A DNA stretch of 64,000 nt from Emmonsiellopsis sp. PD_33 (Eukaryota > Ascomycota > Eurotiomycetes > Onygenales > Ajellomycetaceae), in NCBI GenBank assembly GCA_032988165.1, contig JANTQF010000030.1:124001-188000 (forward strand), read 5' to 3'. The translations under genes were made by a program, and so were the position numbers. Of the stretch, positions 34,850 through 46,085 are shown piece by piece. How positions within the stretch are numbered: position 1 is the first letter of the stretch; the number at the start of each line of letters is the position of its first letter. Under the pieces are notes generated by a model. The model saw only the letters and a list, made by a program, of their open reading frames with translations. It was not told the origin of the DNA and did no database searches.

Positions 34850-36628
34850 GTTGAAGCTTCTATTTATTCCTCTATTCCTTCTTTATAGTGTATTTAACTA
34901 TTGTAGTAGCTTTCTCAGCATTACAGTACTCTGCAGCTTCAATATATTTCTTCTCATACTATTTTTTTTACTCTACAAGCTCTACCTACTTTTACTTATA
35001 AAGAATTACTCATTGAAGCTTCATTTCCTCCTTATAGGTCTACTCATTAATTTTTGCAGCTTTAGTAGTATCAGCTTACTTCCTTGCAGCCTGCATCTTT
35101 ATAGATAAAAAGAATTGAGCTAGAGAGGAATTTAATGAATTAAGTAAGTCTAAATACTTATTTTATTTACATTGCTTTCTCTTATTATTTAGAGCATTCT
35201 GAAGACTCTTATTTTCTATTAAGAGAATCTCTTTATTAAGAATAAGATTCTCTTCAGCATGAAGAATTTTCTTAATATCAGTAAAAAGTTAATGATGATG
35301 TTGATTTACCTACTTTATTAGATCTCATAAAGCTCATATAAATGTAGGTATATATAGTTGAAGTAGTTTGAAGAGGATAAGTAAGTATATTTAAATTTTT
35401 TCAAGAATGCAGGGTAGGTTCAGAAGGTATATACTAATTATTATGAAGATAGATTTAATATTTTCCATCATTATAGAGGCCTCTCATATAGAGTAGAATA
35501 ATCACTAAAAATCTTATTTTATAGTATGTAGAAAGCTATAGTTAAAATGCATATAGAAATCTAATTATTCTGAATAAGCCTTTAAGAGTAATCTAAATAT
35601 CTTAATATTTAGTAGTTATAAATAGTGTGTAAAGTAGGAAGGAAGAACTGCAAGTAAAATTTAATTCTACTCTATAAAATCTATGAAGACTATATTTATA
35701 TGAGATGAATGACTATCTAATATAAGAAGCTATTACTTATAGCCTACCTTAGTTTTTATATAGAGGTTAAACATCTTCTGTAGTTAGATCAATCTGTATT
35801 TATCATTACTTCATCTATTCTCTGAAGCAGTAAAATATGCCTAATTCTTTTCAGGGTAAAAATCCTCTAGTTAAATATCTTGCATATTTCTAGATTCTCT
35901 ATGATAGATGAGTACAAATAGGATTATAGTTTCATCAATATAAATATCTATTAGTAGTGAGATGAATTCTTTACTATTATCTTGCATAATTCTAATCATA
36001 TACTTCTATTTGATAGATTCTATAGAGATGATTCACTTAACTGTATGTAAAAGTCTAAGAAGGAAGCCTTTTTCATTAAAATTATAGGTATTTTGAGGTA
36101 GAATATTATATTTCTCAATTTTTTCCTACAGCTATTCAATTCAATGGAAGTCAGTTAAAATCTTATAGAATTAAACACAAAATGAAGCAAAAAAACATCA
36201 ATTATTAGAGTAAAAAAGTTCTCAAAGTAGTAGCTGTTATCTGCCTGCTTCCTCTTTTAATTCAGAGTATAAAGATATATACTCTTAATCTTTACCTTAT
36301 AGCACTTATAAAAGTAAGACATCTAGTTGATTCTCACAGGCAATTTAGTGATCTCAAACATAAAATTTCATAGTATTTAGGGTGTCACAGGGAAGCCACA
36401 GTCAGATAGCTTGTTTATATGGAATAAGAGGCATAGTTCTTTGATATTCATAAGATTTTGATAGTAAGTTAAGGATGCCTCTATCTGAAATACCTATTAG
36501 CCTTTGAACTGCTACATCAACATAATGCAGTTGATTTCAAATTCTTTTGCTACCTTAGCATATCAAGAAGTCAATTGGCTATTCAATTGTTCAATTACTG
36601 ACTCTATAATTGCCTCATTGGGTGGCAT
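34850..36628 (-). pseudogene. Decayed pogo/Fot1-type transposase (CENP-B-like DDE family)
   Basis: The frame starts with ATG at 36628 (MPPNEAIIESVIEQLNSQL), the usual start style of Fot1-type proteins with an N-terminal helix-turn-helix. The DDE core is recognisable in pieces: YNFNEKGF near 36.07 kb in the place of YNMDETGF, LLILDSHSSH at about 35.72 kb in the place of LLLLDGHGSH, and LLNIKIF at about 35.61 kb in the place of PLDVGVF. Two of the three catalytic aspartates are read as asparagine. The N-terminal and core motifs lie in different frames, so at least one frameshift or intron lies between them, and stops are frequent. A Lys/Glu-rich coiled tail follows near 35.1-34.9 kb. No active enzyme is expected. 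Confidence 0.7.
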
Positions 36629-36676
36629 GGTGGGTGGTTGAAGCTGGGTGGTTATAGCAGTTGAAGGGAAAAAACA

Positions 36677-36718
36677 GAGTTCATTGGGTGGATGAGTTTG
36701 TTGGGTGGTGAGTCATGT
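36677..36718 (-). repeat. Right terminal inverted repeat of the pogo-like element
   Basis: The reverse complement begins ACATGACTCACCACCCAAC and aligns with 23338-23380. It has the same doubled CCACCCAA-GAACTC units. TA follows at 36719-36720. Confidence 0.75.
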
Positions 36719-37332
36719 TAACTTAACAAAGCTGGCCGCTGATTATGTCATCCACAACACCCAAGAGTTAATGATATCAAGCAGTGAAGCGTTTCAAAGG
36801 TTTCAATTGATGGCAGGATAATAAGGAATGCATCTTATTGTCCAGGCCAAGCCTTTGTCACTGGCCTTTTGTGACTATATATAGTTGCGCTCCTATCACA
36901 AAGATTGCAGGCCCCGACTACGATCCCCAACTTACATAGATAGACGGACAGGAGCCATATCAGATATTTATCATCGATCCCCTCTACATGTCGTGCTGCT
37001 CTCTCAAATGACTAGGATAGCCTAGATTCCGAGTATAGGCCCGAACTCGCCGCTTTTGGACGTGAAATAATAAACCCCCATCCCTCCAAGTTTTTTATCT
37101 CGGCAAAGAACTCCATCCATACCCGATAGATTCGGATATGTGGGTTCCCCGCATCACTTGGAATGGATAAAGAGTGGGAGATGCACGTAGGAATAACCGC
37201 GTTCTATATAGAAAGCCGTACTCCCCGTTCTTTAGCCCCTCGGATTCTGACTTGTTGTAAATCTTAAATACAGCAGACAAGCAAGCAAGCAGAACAAAGA
37301 CGCCCCAAAGATATATCTCTCTATCTACCAAA
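36719..37332 (+). promoter_or_regulatory. Region between the transposon block and the cyclase gene
   Basis: Base composition returns to that of the gene blocks right after the transposon's TA. These 614 bases contain no supported gene. A TATA-like ctatata occurs at about 37203, roughly 130 bp upstream of the start codon of the putative cyclase; another at about 36880 is more distant. Both are tentative. Confidence 0.4.
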
Positions 37333-39020
37333 ATGACAGGACGTCCAGCCGATCTTCCCAAATTCTCTGACCTCCCTCTAAACAAGGACGATCCCAAATT
37401 CTCCGCATGGGGGCTCTATGGGAAAGCTGACCAGCTTGGATTCCTAAATCGCCAAACTGATGCCATTGTGGCAGAGGCGGCCAAGGAGATCAAGACGGGA
37501 GTGAGGTGAGAGTTTCCCCCCTCTTTCTGTGGGTTTGATACCCGGTGTCGAGGGTTGGATGAGGGGGCGGGGTCCGGTATTCAAGTCGATGCTTTGGAGT
37601 AAATATTTTGACAAAGCAAAGCAAAGACCGCCCGGAATAAATACTGTCTCGTATATTTATTTTGTAGGAGCGGAGTTTCTATCTTTTCAAATGTTTAGTC
37701 CCCCCATATCAAAAGGACATGTACTACTGCCTGCCTGCTATTTTTCCCTCGCTATTGCTATCTCCCAACTTCGCTATCTATGCTTCATTAACACAGCGAA
37801 AGAACCCCCAAATCAGAGAAACAACGAAACTAATTTGGCATTCGACAGGGTATCCCTAAACTGGCCCCTCGACGCGCAGAGAAAGACCCCCTTCTTCGGA
37901 CGCCAGGTGTTCCATAAAAAGCTTATCGACAAATCCCCTCGCACCGTAAATGACGATATCTGGACCTTCAACACCCAGAGTAGCAGCCAGTGTACGTTCA
38001 CTTCCCCCAAAGCCGTCCGACACGAATACTCTGAATGGGGGCTGTGCGGGCGGCTGATGAGACCTTTTGATGATAGGGGACGGGCTCCGCCACTTCGGCT
38101 ACCAGAAGGAGAAGAAGTTTTATAACGGCGTGACGATGGAGGATATCCACGGTTCGGAGGACAGCACAGTCAATGGAATCCAAGGTACGTTTTGTTATAT
38201 ATCAGATGATGCCCGGGTTTTACGTTTATTAAACGATTTTTCTATTCTTTCCCAGCCTGGGCGGAGAAAGGTATAGTAGGGCGCGGAGTGCTGCTAGACT
38301 TCCACAAATGGCGGTTAGCGAATAACATTCCCGCTGAGATATTCAAAACGACATCCATCCCGCTGAAATATCTCAAAGCGGTTGCGGAATCGCAGGGGAC
38401 GGAGATAAAATTCGGAGACATACTTATTGTTCGAGTCGGTAAGTTAGGCGGTTGAATGAATGAAAGAAGAATATGTACTCAACAAACAAAAATATATATG
38501 AATATGCTAAGTCTGGAATACTAGGATATATAACGGCATTCAACGAGCTGTCGACGGAGGAGATCATCGGAATTTCGAAGCAGACTCCGCCGGAGCTGAT
38601 TGGCGTGGAACGCAGCGAGGAAATGCTTGAATGGATATGGGAGAATTTTTCTGCCGTTGCGGGTGATCACCCTGCATTCGAGTCATACCGTGAGCCTTTT
38701 CCCCGTCTCCATGTCCTTTCAACTCGTACATACAACGTGCTGATCTATATCACCCAATCAGCACCGCCGAAGGATTGGAGTATGCATGAAGTGCTTCTCT
38801 CCGGCTGGGGATGCCCGATCGGAGAGCTATTCGATCTCGACAAGCTGGCCGAGGAGTGCGAGAAGCATAACAGATGGTCATTTTTCGTGTCGAGCGAAGT
38901 ATGCAACGTGCCAGGAGGCGTCGCAAGGTAGGAAACTATACACAATGCCCCTTTTTCTAAAATTGTGTGCATTATATACCTGACTTGTATAGTCCGCCAA
39001 ATATTCTGGCAATATTTTAA
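37333..39020 (+). CDS. Putative cyclase-family hydrolase (kynurenine formamidase-like fold)
   Basis: Exons 37333-37505, 37849-37991, 38077-38184, 38256-38438, 38525-38927 and 38993-39020 give 345 residues. The sequence resembles the fungal members of the bacterial-type cyclase family (PF04199 type), metal-dependent hydrolases related to arylformamidase; substrate unknown. Supporting features are DLPLNKDDPKFSAWGLYGKADQLG at the start, NWPLD, a WDGLRHFGYQ segment (the HxGTHxD-like metal region is altered in fungal members), GRGVLLDFHKW, FGDILIVRVG and the closing VPGGVASPPNILAIF. The first intron is long for this window (343 nt). The last exon adds only nine residues and is supported by the conserved ending. 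The stop codon is 24 bp from the stop of the convergent RIB7 fusion gene. Confidence 0.78.
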
Positions 39021-39044
39021 GGTACGCCCTCTCGCACAGGCGTA

Positions 39045-40973
39045 TCACGAATTTCCTTCGGCGACAGCTTGGATTCCAGGGAGAATGGGTGGTGGGCGCG
39101 GAATGCGAATCTTGCCGCACATGATAACGTCCTGTCCGAGGGGCTGCCATCTAACGGTATGGGGAGAGAGCGAGGTTATCGGTTTACCTGTGTTGTCTTT
39201 CTTGGAGTCTGGGCTCACTCCAACACCATCCCTTCCTAGAAATTTGGGCGCAACAGTGACGATAAGGGAGTCGACAAAGCCTGTATATTCGGGATTCAAC
39301 AATTCACTGATTACTGTGCCACCACCCTCTACCATGACACTTTGAATCCCTTCAGTAGCTAGAGCCATGAATATTGCCTCCCATCTCAGCCGCCAACTTT
39401 GATTATATTCAACAATGCGTAGATAATCCCCTCCATGATTCTTGAGAACGACGACATTCTGCGGATGAATATTTGCCCCTGGCGAAACAACGACCCACGG
39501 CGCCTTGCCTTTGCCTTCCTTTGCGGTCTTCAAAAGTCTGCATTCGGGGTCAGCCGGCCATCGGCCTGTCGGGTCTACAATGATTGGCCGGGGTTGCCAC
39601 ATCCGACCGAGTCCTCCGAACCCGCCAGCACCTGCCAGCCGACAGTTCAGGCCGGGGTTATCTGCCATAGCAGTTCCGACCCCTATTAGGATTGCGTCGT
39701 GTCGGGAGCGAAGATAGTGTGTCAGGACTTTCGATTCCGGCCCGGAGAGGAGCGTTTGGACACCAGGACACAAGGAGATTTTGGAGTCCATGGAAGATGC
39801 ATATGTCAGGGTAACGAAAGGTAACTTGCGACCGTCCTCTTGCGTAGGGAGATAGGGCTGTAGGAAATCCAGAGGGTAGCGAGGGAATGGTAGAGCATCG
39901 GGTGCCATCGATGTTGGATGTGCAGAAGCAGACTCAACAATCGCAGTCCCATCAACCTGGCCAGGCATGGCTGGACCATGCAGGCGAACGACTCCATGAC
40001 CTTGCTGATAAGAATAGCCCTCATGCTCTCTTAATACTACATCGGGATGTGTACTACGCCATTTCGCAGACACATTACGGACATCAGTGGCGCTGAAGAA
40101 CTTCCCCCCGCACGCCACCAGTTTCTCAGGTTCTTCGCGAAACTTTGCGAATATAGACGACGGCAGATATCCCTTCTCAGCCTCCTTTCTGCAGAAATCT
40201 ATGAGACCAGAGTTCCGCTTCACTTTATCGATGTGATCCAGATCATGCGAATGGCCGCGGCTGCTGCCGGGGGTCCTCATGATTGTGATGGTAGAGTAGG
40301 CCCCCTCAAACTTGATCACTTTGATCTGCACATTGCACTGGCTTCCTTCCCTGACGCTCTTCTTCCTCGGTTTTTTCCCTTCTGGCAGCGGTTTTGCCTG
40401 GGTGGTTCTGTTCGTCGCCCTCCGTAGGCGACACATGTAGTAATCCGTAGTCGTCAGGCCACCCTTGGTCGCGTTCGACCGTTGCTTCACCCACACATTA
40501 TCTATAAACGGCCAGTACGTATTGAACTCTTTCAAACTCATCTCCACGGGCTCCTTGAGCTCGAACAGCACCTGTCGAATCCACCCGACATTAGGAGGAT
40601 TATTGTAAACGCTATAATAAGCTGGCCCGGTCGGGGCCGGGGGTAGGGTGGAAGGTTGCGCCGCGGCCGTCATCGTCGTCGTCGCATTGTCCGCATTTTG
40701 CTCTGGGTTTGATGATGCGCCATTCCCAGCAGACTGCGAAGCTTGTTCGGGTTCCGCGTCGAGCTGGGCCTGTATATCGCTCTGTAGCCTGGAGTCGTCG
40801 TCCTCCTCGGCATCCATATCGACATCTTCGTCCCCATTCTCCTCATAGGCGGTGTTTGGTGCGGGATTCTCGGTTTCGACGGTTGATTGACGGGTATCGC
40901 CCGTCTGCTCTGGGGGTCTCGAGGACGGCGACTGAGTAGAGGCAGATGCCGTGCCTGCGCCTTCTTCGTCCAT
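39045..40973 (-). CDS. Fusion of a FAR1-like zinc domain with riboflavin reductase Rib7
   Basis: One intron-free frame of 642 codons. Residues 1-110 are acidic and low in complexity. Residues about 145-260 hold a Cys-Cys-His-His pattern (C181, C213, H241, H243), like the FAR1/WRKY-GCM1 zinc fold found in MULE transposases and derived transcription factors. Basic linker PRKKSVREG precedes C213. Residues about 358-642 match Rib7, the NADPH reductase acting on 2,5-diamino-6-ribosylamino-4(3H)-pyrimidinone 5'-phosphate in riboflavin synthesis. Its marks are LPFVTLTYASSMDSKIS, GPESKVLTHYLRSRHDAILIGVGTAMADNPGLNCR in two parts, and VEGGGTVISELL. Yeast Rib7 is only about 240 residues. The reductase part looks complete. 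Whether cells make one fused protein or two products is unknown; no internal stop separates them. Confidence 0.8.
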   Translation of the reverse strand: MDEEGAGTASASTQSPSSRPPEQTGDTRQSTVETENPAPNTAYEENGDEDVDMDAEEDDDSRLQSDIQAQLDAEPEQASQSAGNGASSNPEQNADNATTTMTAAAQPSTLPPAPTGPAYYSVYNNPPNVGWIRQVLFELKEPVEMSLKEFNTYWPFIDNVWVKQRSNATKGGLTTTDYYMCRLRRATNRTTQAKPLPEGKKPRKKSVREGSQCNVQIKVIKFEGAYSTITIMRTPGSSRGHSHDLDHIDKVKRNSGLIDFCRKEAEKGYLPSSIFAKFREEPEKLVACGGKFFSATDVRNVSAKWRSTHPDVVLREHEGYSYQQGHGVVRLHGPAMPGQVDGTAIVESASAHPTSMAPDALPFPRYPLDFLQPYLPTQEDGRKLPFVTLTYASSMDSKISLCPGVQTLLSGPESKVLTHYLRSRHDAILIGVGTAMADNPGLNCRLAGAGGFGGLGRMWQPRPIIVDPTGRWPADPECRLLKTAKEGKGKAPWVVVSPGANIHPQNVVVLKNHGGDYLRIVEYNQSWRLRWEAIFMALATEGIQSVMVEGGGTVISELLNPEYTGFVDSLIVTVAPKFLGRDGVGVSPDSKKDNTGKPITSLSPHTVRWQPLGQDVIMCGKIRIPRPPPILPGIQAVAEGNS

Positions 40974-41705
40974 GGCTAGTTTGTGAATCGGTCTACGGCT
41001 CGGCTAGAGGGTGTCTGTTTGTTGGTTTTCGGGGGCGGGCAGAGGAGGATTGCTGGCCCCTTGGGAAATCGGGGTGTGTAATCAAAGCTGTTACACAATT
41101 GTAGCAATCAAAGGGGCCATAACAATAATACAATAATAGTCGGTATTTGCTTGAGGTGGGTGGGTAGGTTTGCGACAGGGAAAAAAGAAAAGAAAATAGT
41201 CTGGGAACCTTATGTTTCTGCCGTTCGGTTCTCGTTGAAGATGAAGCTTTGCGAGGGCTGGCTGGTGTGGGGATTTTTTGATTAGCTCACCATGCCATGC
41301 CAAGAATAGTTAACTGTGCCGAAGCGCTGGTTATGGGATTTCAATTGGAATTCAATTACGTCTTGCTACTTATTTGTCTGGGTTCGTCTTTTGGAGGCTG
41401 TCTCTGTGCATTTGCGGATTGAGGTTGCTCTATTACGTGCTTGGGAAAAACCTGCAAATATGCCAGCAAGCTCTACATATCGTTCTGCTCCCGAACTGGC
41501 AAAAGACGGATAAACTGGTCTCGGGTTGAAAGAAAATAGCCGGCCGGTCTCAAAGGGCTTCCAGCGACATCAAGGTGCAATACTCTATCTAATAAATGAG
41601 CATGGGATGCCAAAGCCAAACATCTTAAACATCCTAATTCGTATTCTATTAGAAAACCGCTCAAATTCACACTCGGCAACCAGGAACCAGCACCCAGCAT
41701 CCAAA
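40974..41705. other. Promoter of the RIB7 fusion gene and 3' region of NIC96
   Basis: Both flanking genes run on the minus strand, so this 732-base stretch holds the promoter of the fusion gene on its left side and NIC96 3' untranslated sequence on its right. No further gene is supported. Confidence 0.4.
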
Positions 41706-44700
41706 TTACAACCCAATCTCCCCACCCGCCTTCGCCAACATCTCATAAACTCTCGGTGGCAGTTTATACTTGATCATGCCAGCGAACACCATCAGGTCCT
41801 TCGCCATCACCAGCAGCTCGTCCGCCAGGCTCTGCCGCATGTCATTTTCATACAACCCAAGCTGCAGTCTCTCTCTCTCACGCCCGATACAGGTCATGCT
41901 CCACATGATCAATTGGCCCGCGTTCCGTGCAATAACCGTGGGGAGCGATGGGAAAGCCTGTGCGGCACTGCGAATATACGGGACCGAGCCTTGGGCGCGC
42001 AGGGGTAGGATCTGCAGGTTGTTGATATCCTGTAGAACAGTGTTAGCATTTCTGTCGGAACTAATTTGCGTAAAGAATGGGGTATCTAAAAGGGACTTAC
42101 ATCAAGAGCTTGGGCCCATTTTCCGGCCTCGACGTTAGCCTTAGCCTCCATAGTCCGCAGCAGTAGACCACATGCATCTCTATTGATCTGATGAATCTTC
42201 TGATAGTAGAGCGCATTGGTATTGTAAAGCCCAATCATGTTCTTGGCTAGAATGACTGGATCATCCACTGTCGTAAGACTGAGGCTACTTCCTTGTTCGG
42301 GGGCGGCTTCTTGGGTCTGCTGCGGAAGTTGGTCTTCTTGTGTGGATCGAGGTTTCAGCGGTTGTAGCTTCATCGCCGAATCTCCGAGGTCGACAGCTAC
42401 TGCATCCGCGAGGGCACGGTTTATGATGGAGATCACATTATCGTATTCCTCCGCTAGGTGATATAATAGGACCGCATCTGCAATAAGTCCCTTGTCATCA
42501 GCCACAGCAGCAGCTTGGACAGTGATGGTCTTCAGGAATTCATCCTGGTCAATAAGCTTGATGAGCCGAAGCCTCCGTTCGATTACACCCTTAATTCTCG
42601 TCCCGTCCGACCGAATGTCTCCAAGCAACTTGGCAAAGTCTCGAGTCTCTAAGATGAACTCTCTCAAAGCTTCATGGCAAACAGAAGCCTGAGATTTGCC
42701 AAGTTCACCTGGGAGGTCGGCATTGAGGCATATAAGAGTGAAATAATCGACAGCAGCTTCGACATAACCAGTACGGAAGTCTCGAGTATACTGTGTGATG
42801 AGTGAGGCGAAGTTGATTTGAGGAGCTTGCTTAGTGCTGAAGGTTACTATTTCACAAAAGTTAGTTAGGCTGGTCGTATATTTTAGCTGAGACATGATCG
42901 TCAACTTACAAAGCTCATCGCCAGAGGTATAAAAGTCCGAAACACGGAGCAGGCCGTAAAAGTCCAACGCAATAGCAAAGTGGACAGCGCTGACAGGCGC
43001 ATAGTTAGACAGATACGATACTGCTTGTTCAAACATTCCGCCTAGTATCTGGAGAAGGAAGAAAGTTCCGTAACCACCAGGGCCATCCTGGCCCTTGGCA
43101 AATACGCGCTGTCCAATTTCCGTGATGTCGCTTTGGATTTCTTCCAATCCAAAGAGGTCCCCGGCTACTTCTTCCGCCCTGCTGTCTTCCCGAGCAAAGA
43201 CGAACTGCAACCACATCCAGTCTTCCACTCCTTGGCCGATACCATCAAAACGGCGCTGGCTGAGGTCGCAACGGCCAATAATCTTGTAACATGCCATGCG
43301 GTATGGATCAACAGTATTTTCAGGAGCATTGCGTAGACGTTGTTGATATTCTCCGTTGATCTTTTGTTGGAGATCTCTGGGCAGCCGTCGGTTTTGCGCA
43401 TACGTCGCCATGTACGTGACAAACTTGTGATCCAGTGATCGGAATCCCGGGTCCTGGCTGACATACTCGGCGGCTTCTGTGACGAAACCACACCGAAGGA
43501 GATAGAATATGAGTATCCAGCAATAATCTTGACCCACCATTTGAAGCTCTGTGCCGTCTGGGGCGAGATCCTTTCTTGCAGCCCGTAGTCGTATATAAGC
43601 ACGGATTTTGTTGGTTATGGACGGGATTCCGCCAAGTTGGGCCTCCCGAGGATTCTTAGCGATGATGCTCTCAATCTCTTTATAAAAGAGCTGCTCTAAG
43701 AATTTCCGCGATCCCTCAATGACCCGTTTTCTCATCCTCGTCGACCCAACGGAATTTGGCGCGTCATCGAGATAGTCACCGGCATATTGTCGTTCTCTAA
43801 GCACACCAGGCTCAGAAAGGCTCACGAAATTCGTATTTTCGTTGGTAATGCTAACCAGCGCATGGTAAGCTTCAATCAACTGCCGTGGCACCTGGAAAGC
43901 AATTGTTAGTAAACGACATGGAAAATTTAGAGCAATGGGCTAGTCACATACATCCCCTCCCGCGAGGGTTTCAATTTCCGCAAACTCATGTAGAATCGGG
44001 AATACCCTTTCCTGAAGTCTAGCTTCATTGAGAGTCTGAACCTTTCCTGCGAAGTACTTAATTTTCTCCCTCAAGAAGTGAGAGTCGGTAGTTTGGATGC
44101 CTGCGCCCGCTTCGTTCCGTATAAATGAATCCCCAAACGCCTGCGAGCCGCGTCCGTTGACGGAAGGAGACCCTATAACGGATTTCCCCAACGCTGATCG
44201 ACCAAATACGCTCCGCCGGGCACCAGATTCTGCCCCTCGAGCCATATCCGGTCTGCCAAATGCGGAGCTCTTTCCAAAGGCGCCTCGCGCGGTAGAATCG
44301 AGGTTCGCACGGCTAGAATCATCCTTTGGCGTCAATCCAAAATGCTCGTAAATTTTCTGTCGTTGCTCATCCCAGTTCAAGTTTACTTTTTCCTCGAGGA
44401 AATTATCGAAATCTTTGCGGACACGCGCTAGGCTCTCAGCGACGATAGCTTCTCGTCCGCGCTGCTGAACTTGTCGTAGGAACTTTTGATTGTCAGGATC
44501 GAAGGTGTCCGTGTGCTTGAACGGGCTGCTTGCAGTAGCTTGAGTGTCCAGCATTTTTAGATCCTGCAAAACTTGGCCTGGAGATATGCCAGATGCAGCT
44601 AAGGAATAGTGGCTAAAGAACGGGATGTTAGAAATACTCCGCGCCTGTGTTCATACTAAAAAGAGGGAACGCTTCAAAGAAATATGAACTCACGCTTTGC

Positions 44701-45166
44701 TATCCACGCCTCGCGCGTGCGGCGATCCCCTATCGGCACCCCCCAGACCTCGGGCGGCTCTGCGAATATCATCCAAGCCCAGTTGGAGATTGGGGAGCTC
44801 CGACGAAACGACATTTTCAGTTGATGGATGAGGGCGCTTTTTGCCGCGCTCTAGCAAGCTACTGAAAAAAGCAGGCTGGGTAGACTGTGTCGCGGAAATG
44901 GACTGCGTCGGGGGGGGAGGTTGTGTGCCCTGCTGGCCACCAAACATCGATAGGCCAGGTGTGGCCTGTGTAGTGCTCGGCGCAAAAGAACTGGACTGCT
45001 GGCCAAGGAGAGTTGTGGCAGAGGACAGGTTTGAGGGAGTAGCTGCGAAGGGGGAGGGCTTCTGCTGCGATTGCGAGTCTCCAATGCCAAACAAACCTCC
45101 TCGTTTGGCGGATTGGTCTGTAGAAGCGCCTCCAAACAGGGAGCCTTGTTGGTTGGTGTTGAACAT
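41706..45166 (-). CDS. NIC96: Nucleoporin Nic96 (Nup93 family)
   Basis: Exons 45166-44694, 44612-43952, 43891-42910, 42846-42101 and 42029-41706 give about 1061 residues, longer than yeast Nic96 (839) because of the N-terminal region. Nic96 is a scaffold of the inner ring of the nuclear pore and anchors the Nsp1 complex. The N terminus is rich in Gly, Phe, Ser and Gln with FGG, GLFG and MFGG motifs. A coiled region follows (residues about 180-230). The alpha-solenoid is then recognisable from GREAIVAESLARVRKDFDNFLEEKVNLNW, DYCWILIFYLLRCG, LTFSTKQAPQINFASLITQY and ending in KYKLPPRVYEMLAKAGGEIG. All four introns are GT-AG and join in frame. It is divergent from COX16. Confidence 0.9.
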
Positions 45167-45570
45167 GGCAGCTGAAAATGCTCTTCGAGGGATGGAGAAG
45201 GGGTTGTAAGTAGAGGAAACGATAGAGGCAAAAGAGTGGATAACCGCGGTTAGGAGGGAAATAGGACTCCCCCGAGCTCGGTTGTTCTCCCAAGTTCAAG
45301 CGGTTTCTGTCCAGAGTCTCATCAGGCGTCGCCCGCAAAAAGTCGATGAAGCTTCAAAACCGTTGTTGGATGTTTACGCCGGAACAATGTTTTGCCGGCC
45401 ACGCCAAGCTGAAGCTCTGGTTTTGTGAATCTTCCAACCTCAATCTTCCAGTCGAACGCAAGCCAGGTGCAATTGAGCGACAAGTCTGCGGACATTCATT
45501 ACCTTCCTATGTGGAAGCCTTTTGCTACTGAAATTCTACACTCCCCGCTACATTCTCGCTGAAATCCGCC
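45167..45570. promoter_or_regulatory. Divergent promoter between NIC96 and COX16
   Basis: There are 404 bases between the two start codons. No clear TATA box or repeat is seen. A short open frame on the plus strand (45346-45531) lacks any supporting feature. Confidence 0.4.
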
Positions 45571-46085
45571 ATGCCAGCCTTCCAAGCCAAACGGTTTCGG
45601 CCGTCGACCTCATCCGGTTCTACGCTGGGAGACCGACTGGGGGCGATGTATCGAGCGAACCTAGCTAAGCACCCGTTCCTTCTTTTCGGACTTCCGTTCA
45701 TCAGTATTATGCTGGCGGGATCTTTCCTCCTTACTCCGGCAACGGCATTGAGATACGAACGCTTTGACCGACGGGTACAGCAAGTGAACCAGGAAGAAGC
45801 GATGGGTCTTGGGCTGAAGGGTGATGTTGGCGACGGAGAAGACGGTATTAAAAGAAATCCGCGACGGAGAGTGCTAGGAAGTGAAAGGGAAGAATATTAT
45901 GTTTGTTCAACTCTTACCCCGCCCCCTCAATCCTCTAACCTACAAAAGGAAAGATTTAGCGTTCTATATTGGCTGTTTGACTGATAAAGCAATACACTGT
46001 GCAGAAATTAATGGCTAAGGACCTGGACAATTGGGAGCAAAAACGGGTGAAACGCTGGAAGGGCGAGCCGGATGGGAGATTATGA
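45571..46085 (+). CDS. COX16: Cytochrome c oxidase assembly protein Cox16
   Basis: Exons 45571-45900 and 46005-46085 give 136 residues. Cox16 is a small inner-membrane protein needed to build cytochrome c oxidase. The fungal signature is visible: an N-terminal positively charged part, one membrane span (FLLFGLPFISIMLAGSFLL, about residues 36-54), then LRYERFDRRVQQVNQEEAMGL and the C-terminal KDLDNWEQKRVKRWKGEPDG in exon 2. The intron is GT-AG (GTTTGT donor). A short hydrophilic insert (GDVGDGEDGIKRNPRRR) precedes the splice site. Confidence 0.88.

Larger units (their letters stand above)
23338..36718 (-). mobile_element. Pogo/Fot1-like DNA transposon, split by a Gypsy element
   Basis: The element is bounded by inverted repeats of about 42 bp (23338-23380 and 36677-36718) and TA on both sides. 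Without the Gypsy insertion (23508-34554) and its extra 5-bp repeat it would be about 2.3 kb, a usual size for Fot1-type elements. The decayed minus-strand transposase lies in the right-hand part. The left fragment before the Gypsy insertion is 170 bp. The two termini read ATGTGACTC and ACATGACTC; a shared ancestor ACGTGACTC changed by C-to-T on one side and G-to-A on the other explains both, as RIP would. Autonomous movement is not expected. Confidence 0.8.

Noticed and set aside
23382..36676. CRISPR-like or tandem satellite array in the A+T-rich block
   Set aside because: No regularly spaced short repeats are present. Apparent repetition is low-complexity A/T drift over decayed transposon genes.
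37529..38125. Plus-strand frame of 198 codons over the first intron of the cyclase gene
   Set aside because: Only its second half matches cyclase sequence. The first half is the 343-nt intron, whose GT-AG borders restore the conserved frame.
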